From Cupriavidus pauculus (lineage in GTDB: Bacteria; Pseudomonadota; Gammaproteobacteria; Burkholderiales; Burkholderiaceae): DNA of 64,000 nucleotides. How positions within the stretch are numbered: position 1 is the stretch's first letter; each line of letters opens with the position of its first letter. The stretch lies in assembly GCF_008801835.1 (NCBI RefSeq), contig NZ_VZOW01000002.1, forward strand, positions 1 to 64,000. The letters are read 5' to 3'. Made by a program: the position numbers and the translations under genes. The notes under the pieces are model-generated. The model was given only the letters and a program-made list of their open reading frames with translations, had not been told where the DNA came from and made no database searches. Positions 46,592 to 57,516 of this stretch are shown here, piece after piece.

Positions 46592-47533
46592 TCAGGTTTC
46601 CGCTTGCGCGACGTCCGACATGCCATTGCCCAGCGACGACATCACCGCCATCAACTGTTCGCGCAGCCAGCGGTTAGCGCCATCGTTCTCGCCGCCCGCA
46701 TGCCAGTACAGATGCAGTTCCAGCGACGGCACCTTGAATGGCAGCGACAGCAGCCGGTTGGCGTACGGTTCATTGGCAATGCGCGCATAGCGCAGCGGCA
46801 GCGTGGCCAGCAAATCGGTACAGCTGACCACGCGGCAGGCGGCCGCATAATGCTGGCAGCGCAGGCGCACGCGGCGCGTCAATCCCATACGGTGCAGCGC
46901 CTGATCCTCGAGGCCGGCGCCGCGGCGGCGCGACGACACGTGGACGTGCTCGGCCGACAGATATCGTTCGAGCGTCAGTTCCTTCTTGACCAGCGGATGA
47001 TCGCGCCGCGCCAGCACCACCATCGGATCCGACATGAATGCGCTGTGATGGATGGCCGGTGACACCGGCAACAGGATGTCGATGGCGGCATCGATGGTGC
47101 CCGCCAAAAGTTCCGACTCCATTTCCCGCCGATCAAACCGGATCGCCGCGATCTCCACGTGCGGCGCCATGGCCGTCACACGTGCCATCAACGGCGGCAG
47201 CAGCGTGGACTCCAGCGCATCGCGCATGCCGATCGTGAAGCGCCGCGTGGTGTTGGCAGGATCGAAGTGCGGCGTGTCCTGCAGCGTGCGCGCGAACGAT
47301 TGCAACGCACCGCGCACTTCGCTGGCCAGCGACCGCGCCAGTGGCGTGGGTGCCATCCCCTGCCCCCGGCGCTCGAACAGCGGATCGTCGAACAGCGTGC
47401 GCAAGCGGCCCAGCGCGTGGCTGACGGCCGGCTGCGTCAGGTTGAGTTGTCGCGCCGCGGCGGTGATACTGCCCTCGCTGTAGATGGCGTCGAACACGAC
47501 GAAGAGGTTGAGGTCGATCCGGCTGAGCTGCAT
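46592..47533 (-). CDS. LysR-family transcriptional regulator
   Basis: A 313-residue regulator with an N-terminal helix-turn-helix (LNLFVVFDAIYSEGSITAAARQLNLTQPAVSHALGRLR) of the NodD/PA0218-like branch and a substrate-binding-like C-terminal domain. It is divergent from the ACAD10/11-type dehydrogenase gene, with 254 bases between the starts, and probably controls it. The effector is unknown. Confidence 0.9.
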   Translation of the reverse strand: MQLSRIDLNLFVVFDAIYSEGSITAAARQLNLTQPAVSHALGRLRTLFDDPLFERRGQGMAPTPLARSLASEVRGALQSFARTLQDTPHFDPANTTRRFTIGMRDALESTLLPPLMARVTAMAPHVEIAAIRFDRREMESELLAGTIDAAIDILLPVSPAIHHSAFMSDPMVVLARRDHPLVKKELTLERYLSAEHVHVSSRRRGAGLEDQALHRMGLTRRVRLRCQHYAAACRVVSCTDLLATLPLRYARIANEPYANRLLSLPFKVPSLELHLYWHAGGENDGANRWLREQLMAVMSSLGNGMSDVAQAET

Positions 47534-47661
47534 CGCAAGTTCCTGCTCGATAGTTTCACTTCACGCGACGGCGTCGATCTTGGGGATGACGCCAGGGCCG
47601 ATCCGCGGATCGGCCCTGGCGCCCCTCCGCTGCCGCGCATTCTGGCATGAAAATGCAGGAT

Positions 47662-47677
47662 ATTGATACTGGCCAAT
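47662..47677. promoter_or_regulatory. Candidate LysR-regulator binding site
   Basis: ATTGATACTGGCCAAT has inverted ATTG / CAAT ends and a T-N11-A core, the classical LysR-type box, between the divergent regulator and acyl-CoA dehydrogenase genes. Confidence 0.45.
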
Positions 47678-47787
47678 CCAGAAAATTCATTTTTCTTATT
47701 GCCTGGGTTGGGCTAGAGTAGCCAGCAGTCGGCACAGGCGTGCCAGGACGGACTTACCCCGCCCACAAGGGAAACCGAGGAGACCCC

Positions 47788-49050
47788 ATGCAATTCGAGT
47801 ACTCGCCGAAGGTCAAGGAAATGCAGGCCAGGCTGCTGGCGTTCTTCGACCAGCACATCTATCCCAATGAAAAGCGCTTCTACGCCGAAGTCCAGGCCAA
47901 TCGCGAAGCCGGCAACGCATGGGTGCCCACCAAGGTCGTCGAGGAACTGAAGCCGCTGGCGCGCGAAGCCGGGCTGTGGAACCTGTTCCTGCCCCGCTCC
48001 AAGCGCGCGCCCGAAGGCCTGTCGAACCTGGAATATGCGCCGATGTGCGAAATCATGGGCCGGGTGCCCTGGTCGGCCGAAGTCTTCAACTGCGCGGCGC
48101 CCGATACCGGCAATATGGAGACGCTGGAGCGCTATGCCACCGAGGAACTGAAGGATCAATGGCTGGAACCGCTGCTGCGCGGCGAGATCCGCTCGGCCTT
48201 CCTGATGACGGAACCGGCCGTGGCGTCGTCGGACGCCACCAACATCGCCTGCCGTATCGAGCGCGATGGCGATCACTACGTGATCAACGGCACCAAGTGG
48301 TGGTCGTCGGGCGCAGGCGATCCGCGCTGCAAGGTTTACATCGTGATGGGCAAGACCGATCCCGACGCCGGCCGCCATGAGCAACAGTCGATGATCGTTG
48401 TGCCTGCCGATACGCCGGGCATCACGATCAAGCGCTTCCTGCCCGTGTTCGGCTACGACGACGCGCCGCACGGCCACATGGAAATCGAACTCAAGAACGT
48501 GCGCGTCCCGGCCGCCAACATCCTGCTGGGTGAAGGCCGCGGTTTCGAGATCGCCCAAGGCCGCCTGGGCCCGGGCCGCATTCACCACTGCATGCGCAGT
48601 ATCGGCGTGGCCGAGCGCGCGCTGGAATTGATGTGCAAGCGCAGCCTCGAACGTGTGGCATTCGGCAAGCAGATCGCCCGTCATGGCGTGACGCAGGAAC
48701 GCATCGCCGAAGCCCGTTGCGATATCGAAATGGCGCGACTGCTGACGCTGAAGGCCGCCTACATGATGGACACCGTTGGCAACAAGGTCGCCAAGGCCGA
48801 GATTGCGATGATCAAGGTCGTCGCACCCAACGTGGCACTGCGGGTGATCGACTGGGCCATCCAGGTGCACGGCGCGGCCGGCGTATCGAGCGACTTCCCG
48901 CTGGCCAACTGGTGGGCGCATCAGCGCACGCTGCGCCTGGCCGATGGTCCCGACGAGGTGCACCGCAACGCGATCGCCAAGCTGGAACTGGCCAAGCACA
49001 TGAGCCTGAATCCGGACAGCGTCGAGATGCCCGTGACGCGCGGATCGTGA
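47788..49050 (+). CDS. ACAD10/11-type acyl-CoA dehydrogenase
   Basis: A 420-residue flavoprotein. The segment [20 protein letters not shown] followed by [19 protein letters not shown] is characteristic of the ACAD10/ACAD11 branch. The C-terminal half has [76 protein letters not shown]10/11 and Pseudomonas LvaC act on 4-phosphorylated acyl-CoA and expel phosphate. The matching kinase is encoded at 24782. The ATG at 47788 has GAGGAG upstream and matches the MQFEYSPKV start. Confidence 0.92.
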   Translation: MQFEYSPKVKEMQARLLAFFDQHIYPNEKRFYAEVQANREAGNAWVPTKVVEELKPLAREAGLWNLFLPRSKRAPEGLSNLEYAPMCEIMGRVPWSAEVFNCAAPDTGNMETLERYATEELKDQWLEPLLRGEIRSAFLMTEPAVASSDATNIACRIERDGDHYVINGTKWWSSGAGDPRCKVYIVMGKTDPDAGRHEQQSMIVVPADTPGITIKRFLPVFGYDDAPHGHMEIELKNVRVPAANILLGEGRGFEIAQGRLGPGRIHHCMRSIGVAERALELMCKRSLERVAFGKQIARHGVTQERIAEARCDIEMARLLTLKAAYMMDTVGNKVAKAEIAMIKVVAPNVALRVIDWAIQVHGAAGVSSDFPLANWWAHQRTLRLADGPDEVHRNAIAKLELAKHMSLNPDSVEMPVTRGS

Positions 49051-49110
49051 TGACGGCTGCGCGCGCAACGATCGCGCGCGCCTGACACGGCAATCGGCAG
49101 ATCAGACCAG

Positions 49111-49142
49111 AAAGCCCGACAGCAAAACTGTCGGGTTTTTTG
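49111..49142 (+). terminator. Terminator after the acyl-CoA dehydrogenase gene
   Basis: CCCGACAG (49115-49122) pairs with CTGTCGGG (49128-49135) and is followed by a run of T residues to 49141. Confidence 0.85.
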
Positions 49143-49276
49143 TTTGGTTCGGACTGGTTTCGGGCTAATCAGGGGCTGATACGGGTACGGGGTGAGGCGC
49201 GGTTCATCCACCGCCAGCAGGGTTTTTCCTTCTGTGCTCTAATGCCCCGGCCAATCTTCCATGGAGAGCGTTGTTC

Positions 49277-49969
49277 ATGATCGACGTCTACACGTGGGCC
49301 ACTCCCAATGGCCACAAGGTCCATATCATGCTCGAGGAATGCGGACTCGAGTACAAGGTTCACCCGATCAATATCGGCGCCGGCGACCAGTTCGGCGAAG
49401 CGTTTCTCAAGATCAGTCCCAACAACAAGATTCCCGCCATCGTCGACTCCGACGGTCCGGACGGCAAGCCAATTTCATTGTTCGAATCGGGCGCGATCCT
49501 GTTGTACCTGGCCGGCAAGACCAGCAAGTTTCTGCCCGAGGACGTGCGCGGCAAATATGACGCGCTGCAGTGGCTGATGTTTCAGATGGGCGGCGTCGGA
49601 CCGATGCTGGGTCAGGCGCACCACTTCCGCATCTATGCGCCCGAGAAAATCGAGTACGCGGTCAATCGCTATACCAATGAAGCGAAGCGTCTGTACGGCG
49701 TGATCGACAAGCAGCTGTCCACGCATCCGTGGCTGGCCGGAGACAGCTACTCGATTGCCGACATGGCGACGTTCCCGTGGCTGCGCAGCTGGCAAAACCA
49801 GGGCGTGGAACTCGACGACTACCCCAACCTGAAGCGCTGGTTCAACGAGATCGCCGAACGTCCGGCGGTCAAGCGCGCCGTGGAGGTTCTGGCCAAGGAG
49901 CGCAAGCCGCTGCGCACCGACGCCGAGCGCGAAGTGCTGTTCGGCGCCACGCAGTATCAGCGTCGCTGA
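49277..49969 (+). CDS. Glutathione S-transferase (YfcG/Ure2p-like)
   Basis: A 230-residue protein starting MIDVYTWATPNGHKVHIMLEE, with ISPNNKIPAIVDSDGPDGKPISLFESGAILLYLA (glutathione-binding Glu-Ser) and the C-terminal helical domain YSIADMATFPWLRSWQNQGVELDDYPNLKRWF. This is the YfcG-type disulphide-bond oxidoreductase group. The ATG at 49277 has GGAGA upstream. It stands alone after the acyl-CoA dehydrogenase. Confidence 0.9.
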   Translation: MIDVYTWATPNGHKVHIMLEECGLEYKVHPINIGAGDQFGEAFLKISPNNKIPAIVDSDGPDGKPISLFESGAILLYLAGKTSKFLPEDVRGKYDALQWLMFQMGGVGPMLGQAHHFRIYAPEKIEYAVNRYTNEAKRLYGVIDKQLSTHPWLAGDSYSIADMATFPWLRSWQNQGVELDDYPNLKRWFNEIAERPAVKRAVEVLAKERKPLRTDAEREVLFGATQYQRR

Positions 49970-50059
49970 AATCAAGCCGCGCCAGATGACGACGCGCCGC
50001 GCGCTCGGGCTACACGCCATGCGGGCGCGCGTCATCGCGCCGGACCGCCAGCGCCGACG

Positions 50060-50695
50060 TCAGTCCGCAGGCGGGCGCGTGCAACAGAGCAGCCCCGCCG
50101 CGGGCGACAGCGCATCGATGCAATAGTCGTCGCCGGGCGACGGCGCGAAGGCCGTGCCCGGGGGCAGATAATCGGTATGTAGTTCTGCAGGATGATCTTT
50201 ATTGCGCCACTGCAGGCACAATGCGCCGTGGTGACAGGCGGCCCAGACCAGCCCGCACGCGTGCAGTCGCTCGCCCCAATCTGCCTCGTCCGGACCGAGC
50301 GCGGCAAACTCCCCAAATCCTGCGCCGCGAGACGGCGCATTCAGTGACTGCGCGACGGTGCTCACCAGCACGCTGTCGAGCACTGTCTCCATCTCCATAT
50401 GCAGACCCGGCTGGGGGACAAAGATGTCGCCGCCAGTCAGCAACGCGACCTCGCGGCCGTCGGCGATGACACGCACGCCGCCGTCGAGGCAAGCCCACCA
50501 TTGCGGCGAAGCCTGCTGCGCTAACGCTAAGGGATAACGCTGTGCCGCGGGCAAAACCGCGTGATGGCAGGCGAGCCCGAGGCCGGCCGTTGCCGGAATG
50601 ACACATAAGGGGGATACGACGCGGGTGTCGGCAGTGGCCATCGGCCCCGGCAAATCGCGATGTACGCGGGCGTCGAAGAAGGTGAAAAATTGCAT
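50060..50695 (-). CDS. Protein of unknown function, possible cupin-like fold
   Basis: A 211-residue protein (start chosen at 50695, with AAGGGA upstream; the sequence begins MQFFTFFDARVHRDL). The middle part (QWWACLDGGVRVIADGREVALLTGGDIFVPQPGLHMEMETVLDSV) reads like one cupin beta-sandwich, the kind that often binds a small effector. The rest is not recognised. It is divergent from a small XRE regulator, which might control it. No membrane segment or signal peptide is seen. Confidence 0.6.
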   Translation of the reverse strand: MQFFTFFDARVHRDLPGPMATADTRVVSPLCVIPATAGLGLACHHAVLPAAQRYPLALAQQASPQWWACLDGGVRVIADGREVALLTGGDIFVPQPGLHMEMETVLDSVLVSTVAQSLNAPSRGAGFGEFAALGPDEADWGERLHACGLVWAACHHGALCLQWRNKDHPAELHTDYLPPGTAFAPSPGDDYCIDALSPAAGLLCCTRPPAD

Positions 50696-50973
50696 GGCAT
50701 TCCCTTTAAACAGAGCATGGGACGCGAGTGGTCCCGGAATGCGCAATGGCGGCGTGAAGCGGTTTTCCGCCCGACGACCCTTGCGCAACAGCCCCGTTTC
50801 GGCACGATGTTTGGCATCGTCCGGTCAGCCATTGGTGCTGCATCCTTTGCTGGATGCATCCCTTAAGATGAGGATCTGGCACCGATAGAACGACGAACTA
50901 TAAGTTGTCGTTACCGATAGGTCAAACCCTTAGGCTCGCTCGACTTAGCGACTTATTATCCACAAAGCAGTAT

Positions 50974-51351
50974 ATGACAGCAGACCCATTAAAGCTGTTC
51001 GGCCGTCATCTGACTTGGCTGCGCAAGCAGCGCGGATGGTCTCAGGAAGCGCTGTCGCTGGAAAGCGGCTTGGCGCGATCGTACCTCAGCGGCATCGAAC
51101 GCGGCACGCGCAATGTTGCGCTTTATAACATATGTACGCTTGCAGATACCCTCGGCGTTGCGCCGATGGAGATGCTCGATTTTAGAAAGCACGACAAAAG
51201 TGACACCGTGGACGCCATGCGTTCACCGTTCGACGCCCACCAGTCGCCCGCGGTGCAGGCCACCTTACGCTATATGGCCGAACTTAACGATGTCGATCGC
51301 GATGTCGTGGCGGGCGTGGCGCGCGCACTGGCGCGCCGGCATAGCCGCTAG
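50974..51351 (+). CDS. XRE-family transcriptional regulator
   Basis: A 125-residue DNA-binding protein with a clear helix-turn-helix (FGRHLTWLRKQRGWSQEALSLESGLARSYLSGIERGTRNVALYNICTLADTLGV), followed by a short helical tail. The ATG at 50974 was chosen as the first codon consistent with the usual HTH offset; translation could also start at 50905. It is divergent from the unknown protein at 50060-50695. The intergenic region contains AACTATAAGTT (50896-50906), a possible operator. Confidence 0.85.
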   Translation: MTADPLKLFGRHLTWLRKQRGWSQEALSLESGLARSYLSGIERGTRNVALYNICTLADTLGVAPMEMLDFRKHDKSDTVDAMRSPFDAHQSPAVQATLRYMAELNDVDRDVVAGVARALARRHSR

Positions 51352-51425
51352 GCTGCGCGGCGCCGCCTGGCGCCATGGCAGCGACGCCTTAGCGTCACTC
51401 TGCGCCACCGCCGCGCGCACGCCGC

Positions 51426-52049
51426 TCAGACGTTCAACATACCCTGACGCTCGATGAAGGCGATTACCTGATCGAGGCCCTGGCCCGACTTGACGCTTCC
51501 CATCACGAACGGGCGCTCGCCGCGCATCTTGCGTGTGTCGCTTTCCATGATGTCGAGCGACGCGCCGACGTAAGGCGCGAGATCGGTCTTGTTGACCACC
51601 AGCAAATCCGATTTGGTAATGCCGGGGCCGCCCTTGCGCGGAATCTTCTCGCCGCCCGCCACGTCGATCACGTAAATCGTCAGATCCGACAATTCCGGAC
51701 TGAACGTGGCCGCAAGGTTGTCGCCGCCCGATTCGATAAAGACGATATCGGCATCGGGAAACTTCGCCAGCATGCGGTCCACAGCTTCCAGATTGATCGA
51801 TGCGTCTTCGCGAATCGCAGTATGCGGACAGCCGCCCGTTTCCACACCCATGATGCGCTCGGCCGGCAATGCGCCGGAGATGGTCAGCAGGCGCTGGTCT
51901 TCCTTGGTGTAGATGTCGTTGGTGATGGCGATCAGGTCATAGTGATCGCGCATGGCCTTACACAGCATCTCCAGCAAGGTGGTCTTGCCGGAGCCGACCG
52001 GGCCGCCGACGCCAACGCGCAACGGTGGGTGCTTTTTGGTACGTGTCAT
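51426..52049 (-). CDS. ureG: Urease accessory GTPase UreG
   Basis: A 207-residue GTPase that supplies energy for nickel insertion into urease. The P-loop is [14 protein letters not shown], followed by the CPH metal motif ([11 protein letters not shown]), [19 protein letters not shown] and [13 protein letters not shown]. It is the last gene of the urease operon, 23 bases after ureF. Confidence 0.96.
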   Translation of the reverse strand: MTRTKKHPPLRVGVGGPVGSGKTTLLEMLCKAMRDHYDLIAITNDIYTKEDQRLLTISGALPAERIMGVETGGCPHTAIREDASINLEAVDRMLAKFPDADIVFIESGGDNLAATFSPELSDLTIYVIDVAGGEKIPRKGGPGITKSDLLVVNKTDLAPYVGASLDIMESDTRKMRGERPFVMGSVKSGQGLDQVIAFIERQGMLNV

Positions 52050-52072
52050 GTTGGGATCCGTGTCAAACCGCT

Positions 52073-52765
52073 TCAGGAGCGGAAAAGGCGTGAATATTGC
52101 GTCTCGTGCCGCGCGGACAGCAAGCCCAGCATCGGCGAAAAAGTGGAGAGTTGCGGCGGATCGGCGTTGGCGCGACGCTCGGCCTCATCGACCGTGTCGA
52201 GTACGGCACGATGCAGGCCGCGCAGGATCTGCTGGCCAGCCACCTGCCCCAGGGGCACGGCCTTCAGCGCCGCGGCCACCTGGTTCTCGGCCCAGTTGAA
52301 GGCGTAGGCGGCCAGCCCATCGCGCGCGTCGATGCCAAGCGCCACGCAGGCCGCGGTGAACGCGGTGGGCAAACATAACGGCGAGATCGTGCGTAACGCA
52401 TCGCGCATGGGGTCGTCGCCCCACGCCATTTGCGTCACCAGCTTCGCCAGCGACCATCCCATCTGCTCGGTTTCCAGCCGCAATTCCGAAGTTTCGCGCG
52501 TGACATGAAACCACGCATTCCATCGCTCCAGCGCGGCGCGATCCTGCGCCTGCCAGGCGCGATGCAGCAGCAGCCAGACTGGCGCCTCGCACTGCGCCTG
52601 CACATGGTTGAGGTTGTCGTGGATCCAGCGCTCGGCGGTCGCGGCGTCACGCACCAGGCCGCAGTCAATCGCCGCTTCCAGCCCCTGCGAATAACTGAAC
52701 CCGCCGATCGGCAGCGCGGGCGATGCAAGATGCAACAGCGAAACAAGTTGCGGCAATGCAGTCAT
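52073..52765 (-). CDS. ureF: Urease accessory protein UreF
   Basis: A 230-residue helical protein: [29 protein letters not shown] at the start, and the C-terminal FRS tail. UreF bridges UreD and UreG in the apourease activation complex. It starts 6 bases after the ureE stop. Confidence 0.94.
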   Translation of the reverse strand: MTALPQLVSLLHLASPALPIGGFSYSQGLEAAIDCGLVRDAATAERWIHDNLNHVQAQCEAPVWLLLHRAWQAQDRAALERWNAWFHVTRETSELRLETEQMGWSLAKLVTQMAWGDDPMRDALRTISPLCLPTAFTAACVALGIDARDGLAAYAFNWAENQVAAALKAVPLGQVAGQQILRGLHRAVLDTVDEAERRANADPPQLSTFSPMLGLLSARHETQYSRLFRS

Positions 52766-52771
52766 GGACGC

Positions 52772-53455
52772 TCAGTGCTTGTGTCCGCAATCGGCACCGT
52801 GCCCATGCCCGCAATCATGCGGATGGCTGTGGTCGTGGTGCCCGTGCGAATGGTCGTGGCCGTGCGAATGGTCGTGGCCGTGCGAATGGCCGTGGCTGTG
52901 GCCGTGGCTGTGGTCGTGCGCATGCGAATGGTCGTGGCCGTGATGCTCGTGGAACACGGCCTGCGCCGTCGCATAGTCCTCGGCGAATGTCGCGTCGTGC
53001 CCGTGCTTGTGCCCGCCGCCATAAGCGCCGGCTTCCGGCTCGAACGGCAACTCCGCGCGTTCGAGCCGCACGCCTAGCCGGGCGAGCATGTCGGCCAGCA
53101 CCGGGTCGTACTCGAGACGCAGATAGTCGCGCCCGACTTCCACGGGTGTATGGCGATTGCCAAGGTGATACGCGGCTCGCATCAACGACAGGGCATCGGT
53201 CGACGACACCTGCAAAACGGATTCAGGCGCGGCGTGAACTTCGACGAACGTGCCATCCTGCGCCACCAGCAAATCGCCGCCGCGCAGCACCGTGCCGCGC
53301 GGCAGGAATACTGCCGCCTCGTTGCCGTTATCGAGCACGGCGCGCAGGCGGCTCTTGCTGCGTTCGCCAAACGGCAAGACCAGCTTGGGTGCGTTGCGCA
53401 CCAGCACGGGCGCAATGCCGTGTGGGGCGGGCAGGTGTTTATCGATGTGGATCAC
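52772..53455 (-). CDS. ureE: Urease nickel metallochaperone UreE with very long histidine-rich tail
   Basis: A 227-residue nickel carrier. The N-terminal peptide-binding domain ([42 protein letters not shown]) is followed by the metal-binding domain ([14 protein letters not shown]). The last 65 or so residues are mostly His with Asp, Ser and Gly, much longer than the tail of Klebsiella UreE, which has about 10 His in its last 15 residues. The tail should store or buffer nickel. Its coding DNA contains 18-base tandem repeats. It starts 3 bases after ureC ends. Confidence 0.95.
   Translation of the reverse strand: MIHIDKHLPAPHGIAPVLVRNAPKLVLPFGERSKSRLRAVLDNGNEAAVFLPRGTVLRGGDLLVAQDGTFVEVHAAPESVLQVSSTDALSLMRAAYHLGNRHTPVEVGRDYLRLEYDPVLADMLARLGVRLERAELPFEPEAGAYGGGHKHGHDATFAEDYATAQAVFHEHHGHDHSHAHDHSHGHSHGHSHGHDHSHGHDHSHGHHDHSHPHDCGHGHGADCGHKH
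52843..52896 (-). repeat. 18-base tandem repeats in the ureE histidine tail
   Basis: CGTGCGAATGGTCGTGGC occurs at 52843-52860 and 52861-52878, and with one mismatch at 52879-52896. On the minus strand it encodes HDHSHG-type units. Confidence 0.85.
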
Positions 53456-53458
53456 GGC

Positions 53459-55176
<1,718 letters not shown>

Positions 55177-55177
<1 letters not shown>

Positions 55178-55482
55178 CACAGCGCTCCCATGATCTTGCC
55201 GTTGAAGCCATAGACGATGCGATCGCCGTCGAGCGCCACCAGTTGCACCGTGCGCGACTGACCGGGCTCGAAGCGCACCGCCGTGCCTGCAGCGATATCG
55301 AGCCGGAAGCCGCGCGTGGCTTCGCGATCGAAGTCCAGCGCGGCATTGGTTTCATAGAAATGAAAATGCGAACCCACCTGGACCGGACGATCGCCGGTAT
55401 TGGCCACGGTTACGCTGACCGTCTGGCGGCCCGCATTGAGTTCGATTTCGCCGTCCAGCGGCATCAGTTCCCCGGGAATCAT
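55177..55482 (-). CDS. ureB: Urease subunit beta UreB
   Basis: A 101-residue structural subunit ([40 protein letters not shown] at the end). The ATG at 55482 gives the usual MIPGE start and has GGAGAG before it; an ATG at 55494 would add MESA. It is coupled to ureC by overlapping stop and start codons. Confidence 0.95.
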
Positions 55483-55503
55483 CGCGCTCTCCATCGATGA
55501 CCG

Positions 55504-56160
55504 TCAGGCCATCAGCAGACCAACACCATAGAGCGCCACGCCGGCGCCGGCCGCACGCGCGATCCAGCCTGCGCGGCTGCGCAGGAACGCGCCCGCGCCG
55601 ATGCCCATGACGTGCAGCACCATCGTGCTGACGGCAAACCCGCCGACATACGCGAGCACGCCGGGCAACGCCCCCGCCGTGGCGGGCAGTTCCGCGCCAT
55701 GGGCGTAGCCGTGGAACAGCGCGAAGCCGCCCACGATGGCCATGCCGGCCAGCGCCGACAGTCGTGCGCGCGCCGCCACCAGCAGGCCGATCACGAGCAG
55801 CGATGCGGCGATCATCGGTTCCACGGCCGGCAACGCAACACCCATCAGGCCTAGCGCCGCGCCCACCAGCATCATCGCGACGAACGCCAGCGGCAGGCGC
55901 AGCAGATCCGACGTCGAAGCGCCGCGCTCGAAGCCGCCTTTCGGGGCGGCGGCCAGCGCGCTCCAGACCCCGACCGCGGCCATCGCCAGCAAGTGGTCGG
56001 CGCCGGTGAACGGGTGCGCCAGGCCGGCCATCAGGCTGGCGCCCACGGTAGCGCCATCGTGGCCCGGATGGGCAAAAGCCGAAGCCGTTGCCAGCGACAA
56101 CGTGGCGCCGGCCATCAGGCGCGACGGGAACAGGCGAAGCATGCGGTGCATAGGATTCAT
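55504..56160 (-). CDS. ureJ: HupE/UreJ-family nickel permease
   Basis: A 218-residue inner-membrane protein with about six hydrophobic segments. The N-terminal signal-like part ends FAHPGH, a HupE/UreJ hallmark, followed by AHPFTGADHLLAMAAVGVWSA with metal-binding His and Asp. The family is thought to take up nickel or cobalt. It is placed between ureA and ureB and supplies the metal the enzyme needs. Confidence 0.9.
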   Translation of the reverse strand: MNPMHRMLRLFPSRLMAGATLSLATASAFAHPGHDGATVGASLMAGLAHPFTGADHLLAMAAVGVWSALAAAPKGGFERGASTSDLLRLPLAFVAMMLVGAALGLMGVALPAVEPMIAASLLVIGLLVAARARLSALAGMAIVGGFALFHGYAHGAELPATAGALPGVLAYVGGFAVSTMVLHVMGIGAGAFLRSRAGWIARAAGAGVALYGVGLLMA

Positions 56161-56203
56161 CCTCTTATTGTTGAAGGTTGGATTCTGTTCGGGGCGTCCG
56201 ATA

Positions 56204-56506
56204 TCAGACGATCGGGTGGTGCACGGTGACCAGCTTGGTGCCGTCCGGAAAGGTGGCTTCCACCTGGATCTCGGGGATCATTTCCGGCACGCCGTCCATG
56301 ACGTCCTCGCGCTTGAGCACCGTGGTGCCTTCGTGCATCAATTCGGCCACGGTACGACCATCGCGCGCGCCTTCCATGATGGCCGCCGTGATCAGCGCCA
56401 CGGATTCTGGATAGTTGAGCTTTAGCCCGCGCGCGCGGCGGCGTTCGGCCAGCAGCGCGGCGGTGAAAATCAACAGCTTGTCCTTCTCGCGCGGAGTCAG
56501 TTCCAT
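56204..56506 (-). CDS. ureA: Urease subunit gamma UreA
   Basis: A 100-residue structural subunit ([54 protein letters not shown]). Full length, with no internal irregularity. It lies 30 bases after ureD and 43 bases before ureJ. Confidence 0.96.
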   Translation of the reverse strand: MELTPREKDKLLIFTAALLAERRRARGLKLNYPESVALITAAIMEGARDGRTVAELMHEGTTVLKREDVMDGVPEMIPEIQVEATFPDGTKLVTVHHPIV

Positions 56507-56536
56507 ATTCGGTTCCTGGTTGTACGGGATGTCTTG

Positions 56537-57406
56537 TCAGGTGGCCCACAGCCGCAGGGGCCGGGCCGGCACGCCGTGGATCGGCATGCGCAGGGTGGTC
56601 CAGCTGTCGACCAGCAAATGCCGCACGGCCTCCATGTCGCGCCCCAGCACGCGCAGCAGCAGCATAGACTGGTCCGGCGCGGCAAGGCACGTCACGCCCG
56701 CACGCAGATCGGCGCGATACGGCAGGCGCTCGGCCAGCGATTCGGCCAACTCCTGTGTGGCGCCCTGCCCGACTGCCCACAGCGTGCCGAGCACCGGCAG
56801 TCCGTCCATGCCCGCCACCGCGCTGCGCAGCGGCGATGCGGCGTCGAAATGCGATTGCTCGATCCACAAGGTGCGCTGCGGCCCCGCCACGCGCGTATCG
56901 AGCGAAAGCTGTCCGCTGGCCCACTGCTCTCCGGACGCCAGCCGGCCCAGCACCACCGCATCCCAGCCGATTGCGCTACCGCCGGGCGCCACCACGACAT
57001 CGGTGGAAATGCGCGCGCGCGCATCGTCGAACATGATGTTCTCCTGCGGCAGCCAGTCCAGCCGCGCATCTTGCGCAACGTCGATGCGCACGTGCTGCGC
57101 CGCATCGCGGCCGAGCGACTTGTACCACTTGGTGGCGCCGGGCGTGGCCAGCACCGCGTGGGCGCCGGGCTGCACGCCAATTTCGATATCGAGCAGATCG
57201 CCGCCGGCCACGCCCGCTGGCGGATGCAGCACGACGCCATGGCAGATGTCCCCTTCAGGGTAGAGCGCCTTCTGCACGCGCAACGGGCCTTCGTGGCGGC
57301 GTTCCACCATGGCGGTGCGGCCCGCGCGCGGCGCGAAACGCAGGCGCAGGCTGGCATGCCATGCCACCGGCATGGCGAGCGAAGAAGGAAAATCCGGATG
57401 ACGCAT
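56537..57406 (-). CDS. ureD: Urease accessory protein UreD
   Basis: A 289-residue chaperone that binds apourease directly. Motifs include LRFAPRAGRTAMVERRHEGPLRVQKALYPEGD, LLDIEIGVQPGAHAVLATPGATKWYKS and LDWLPQENIMFDDARARI. It is the first of the ure genes, about 110 bases after urtE. Confidence 0.93.
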   Translation of the reverse strand: MRHPDFPSSLAMPVAWHASLRLRFAPRAGRTAMVERRHEGPLRVQKALYPEGDICHGVVLHPPAGVAGGDLLDIEIGVQPGAHAVLATPGATKWYKSLGRDAAQHVRIDVAQDARLDWLPQENIMFDDARARISTDVVVAPGGSAIGWDAVVLGRLASGEQWASGQLSLDTRVAGPQRTLWIEQSHFDAASPLRSAVAGMDGLPVLGTLWAVGQGATQELAESLAERLPYRADLRAGVTCLAAPDQSMLLLRVLGRDMEAVRHLLVDSWTTLRMPIHGVPARPLRLWAT

Positions 57407-57516
57407 CGATAAAGGCAGGAACGGGGCGCGCGGCGACGCCGCTGGGTTGACGGCTCAAATCATAGCGCGCGGCCGGCCGCACCGAAAGGCAAAAAACACG
57501 GTCGCGGACCACGGCG

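Noticed and set aside
52780..52940. CRISPR-like short repeats
   Set aside because: The repeats lie in frame within ureE, encode His-rich units and have no unique spacers.
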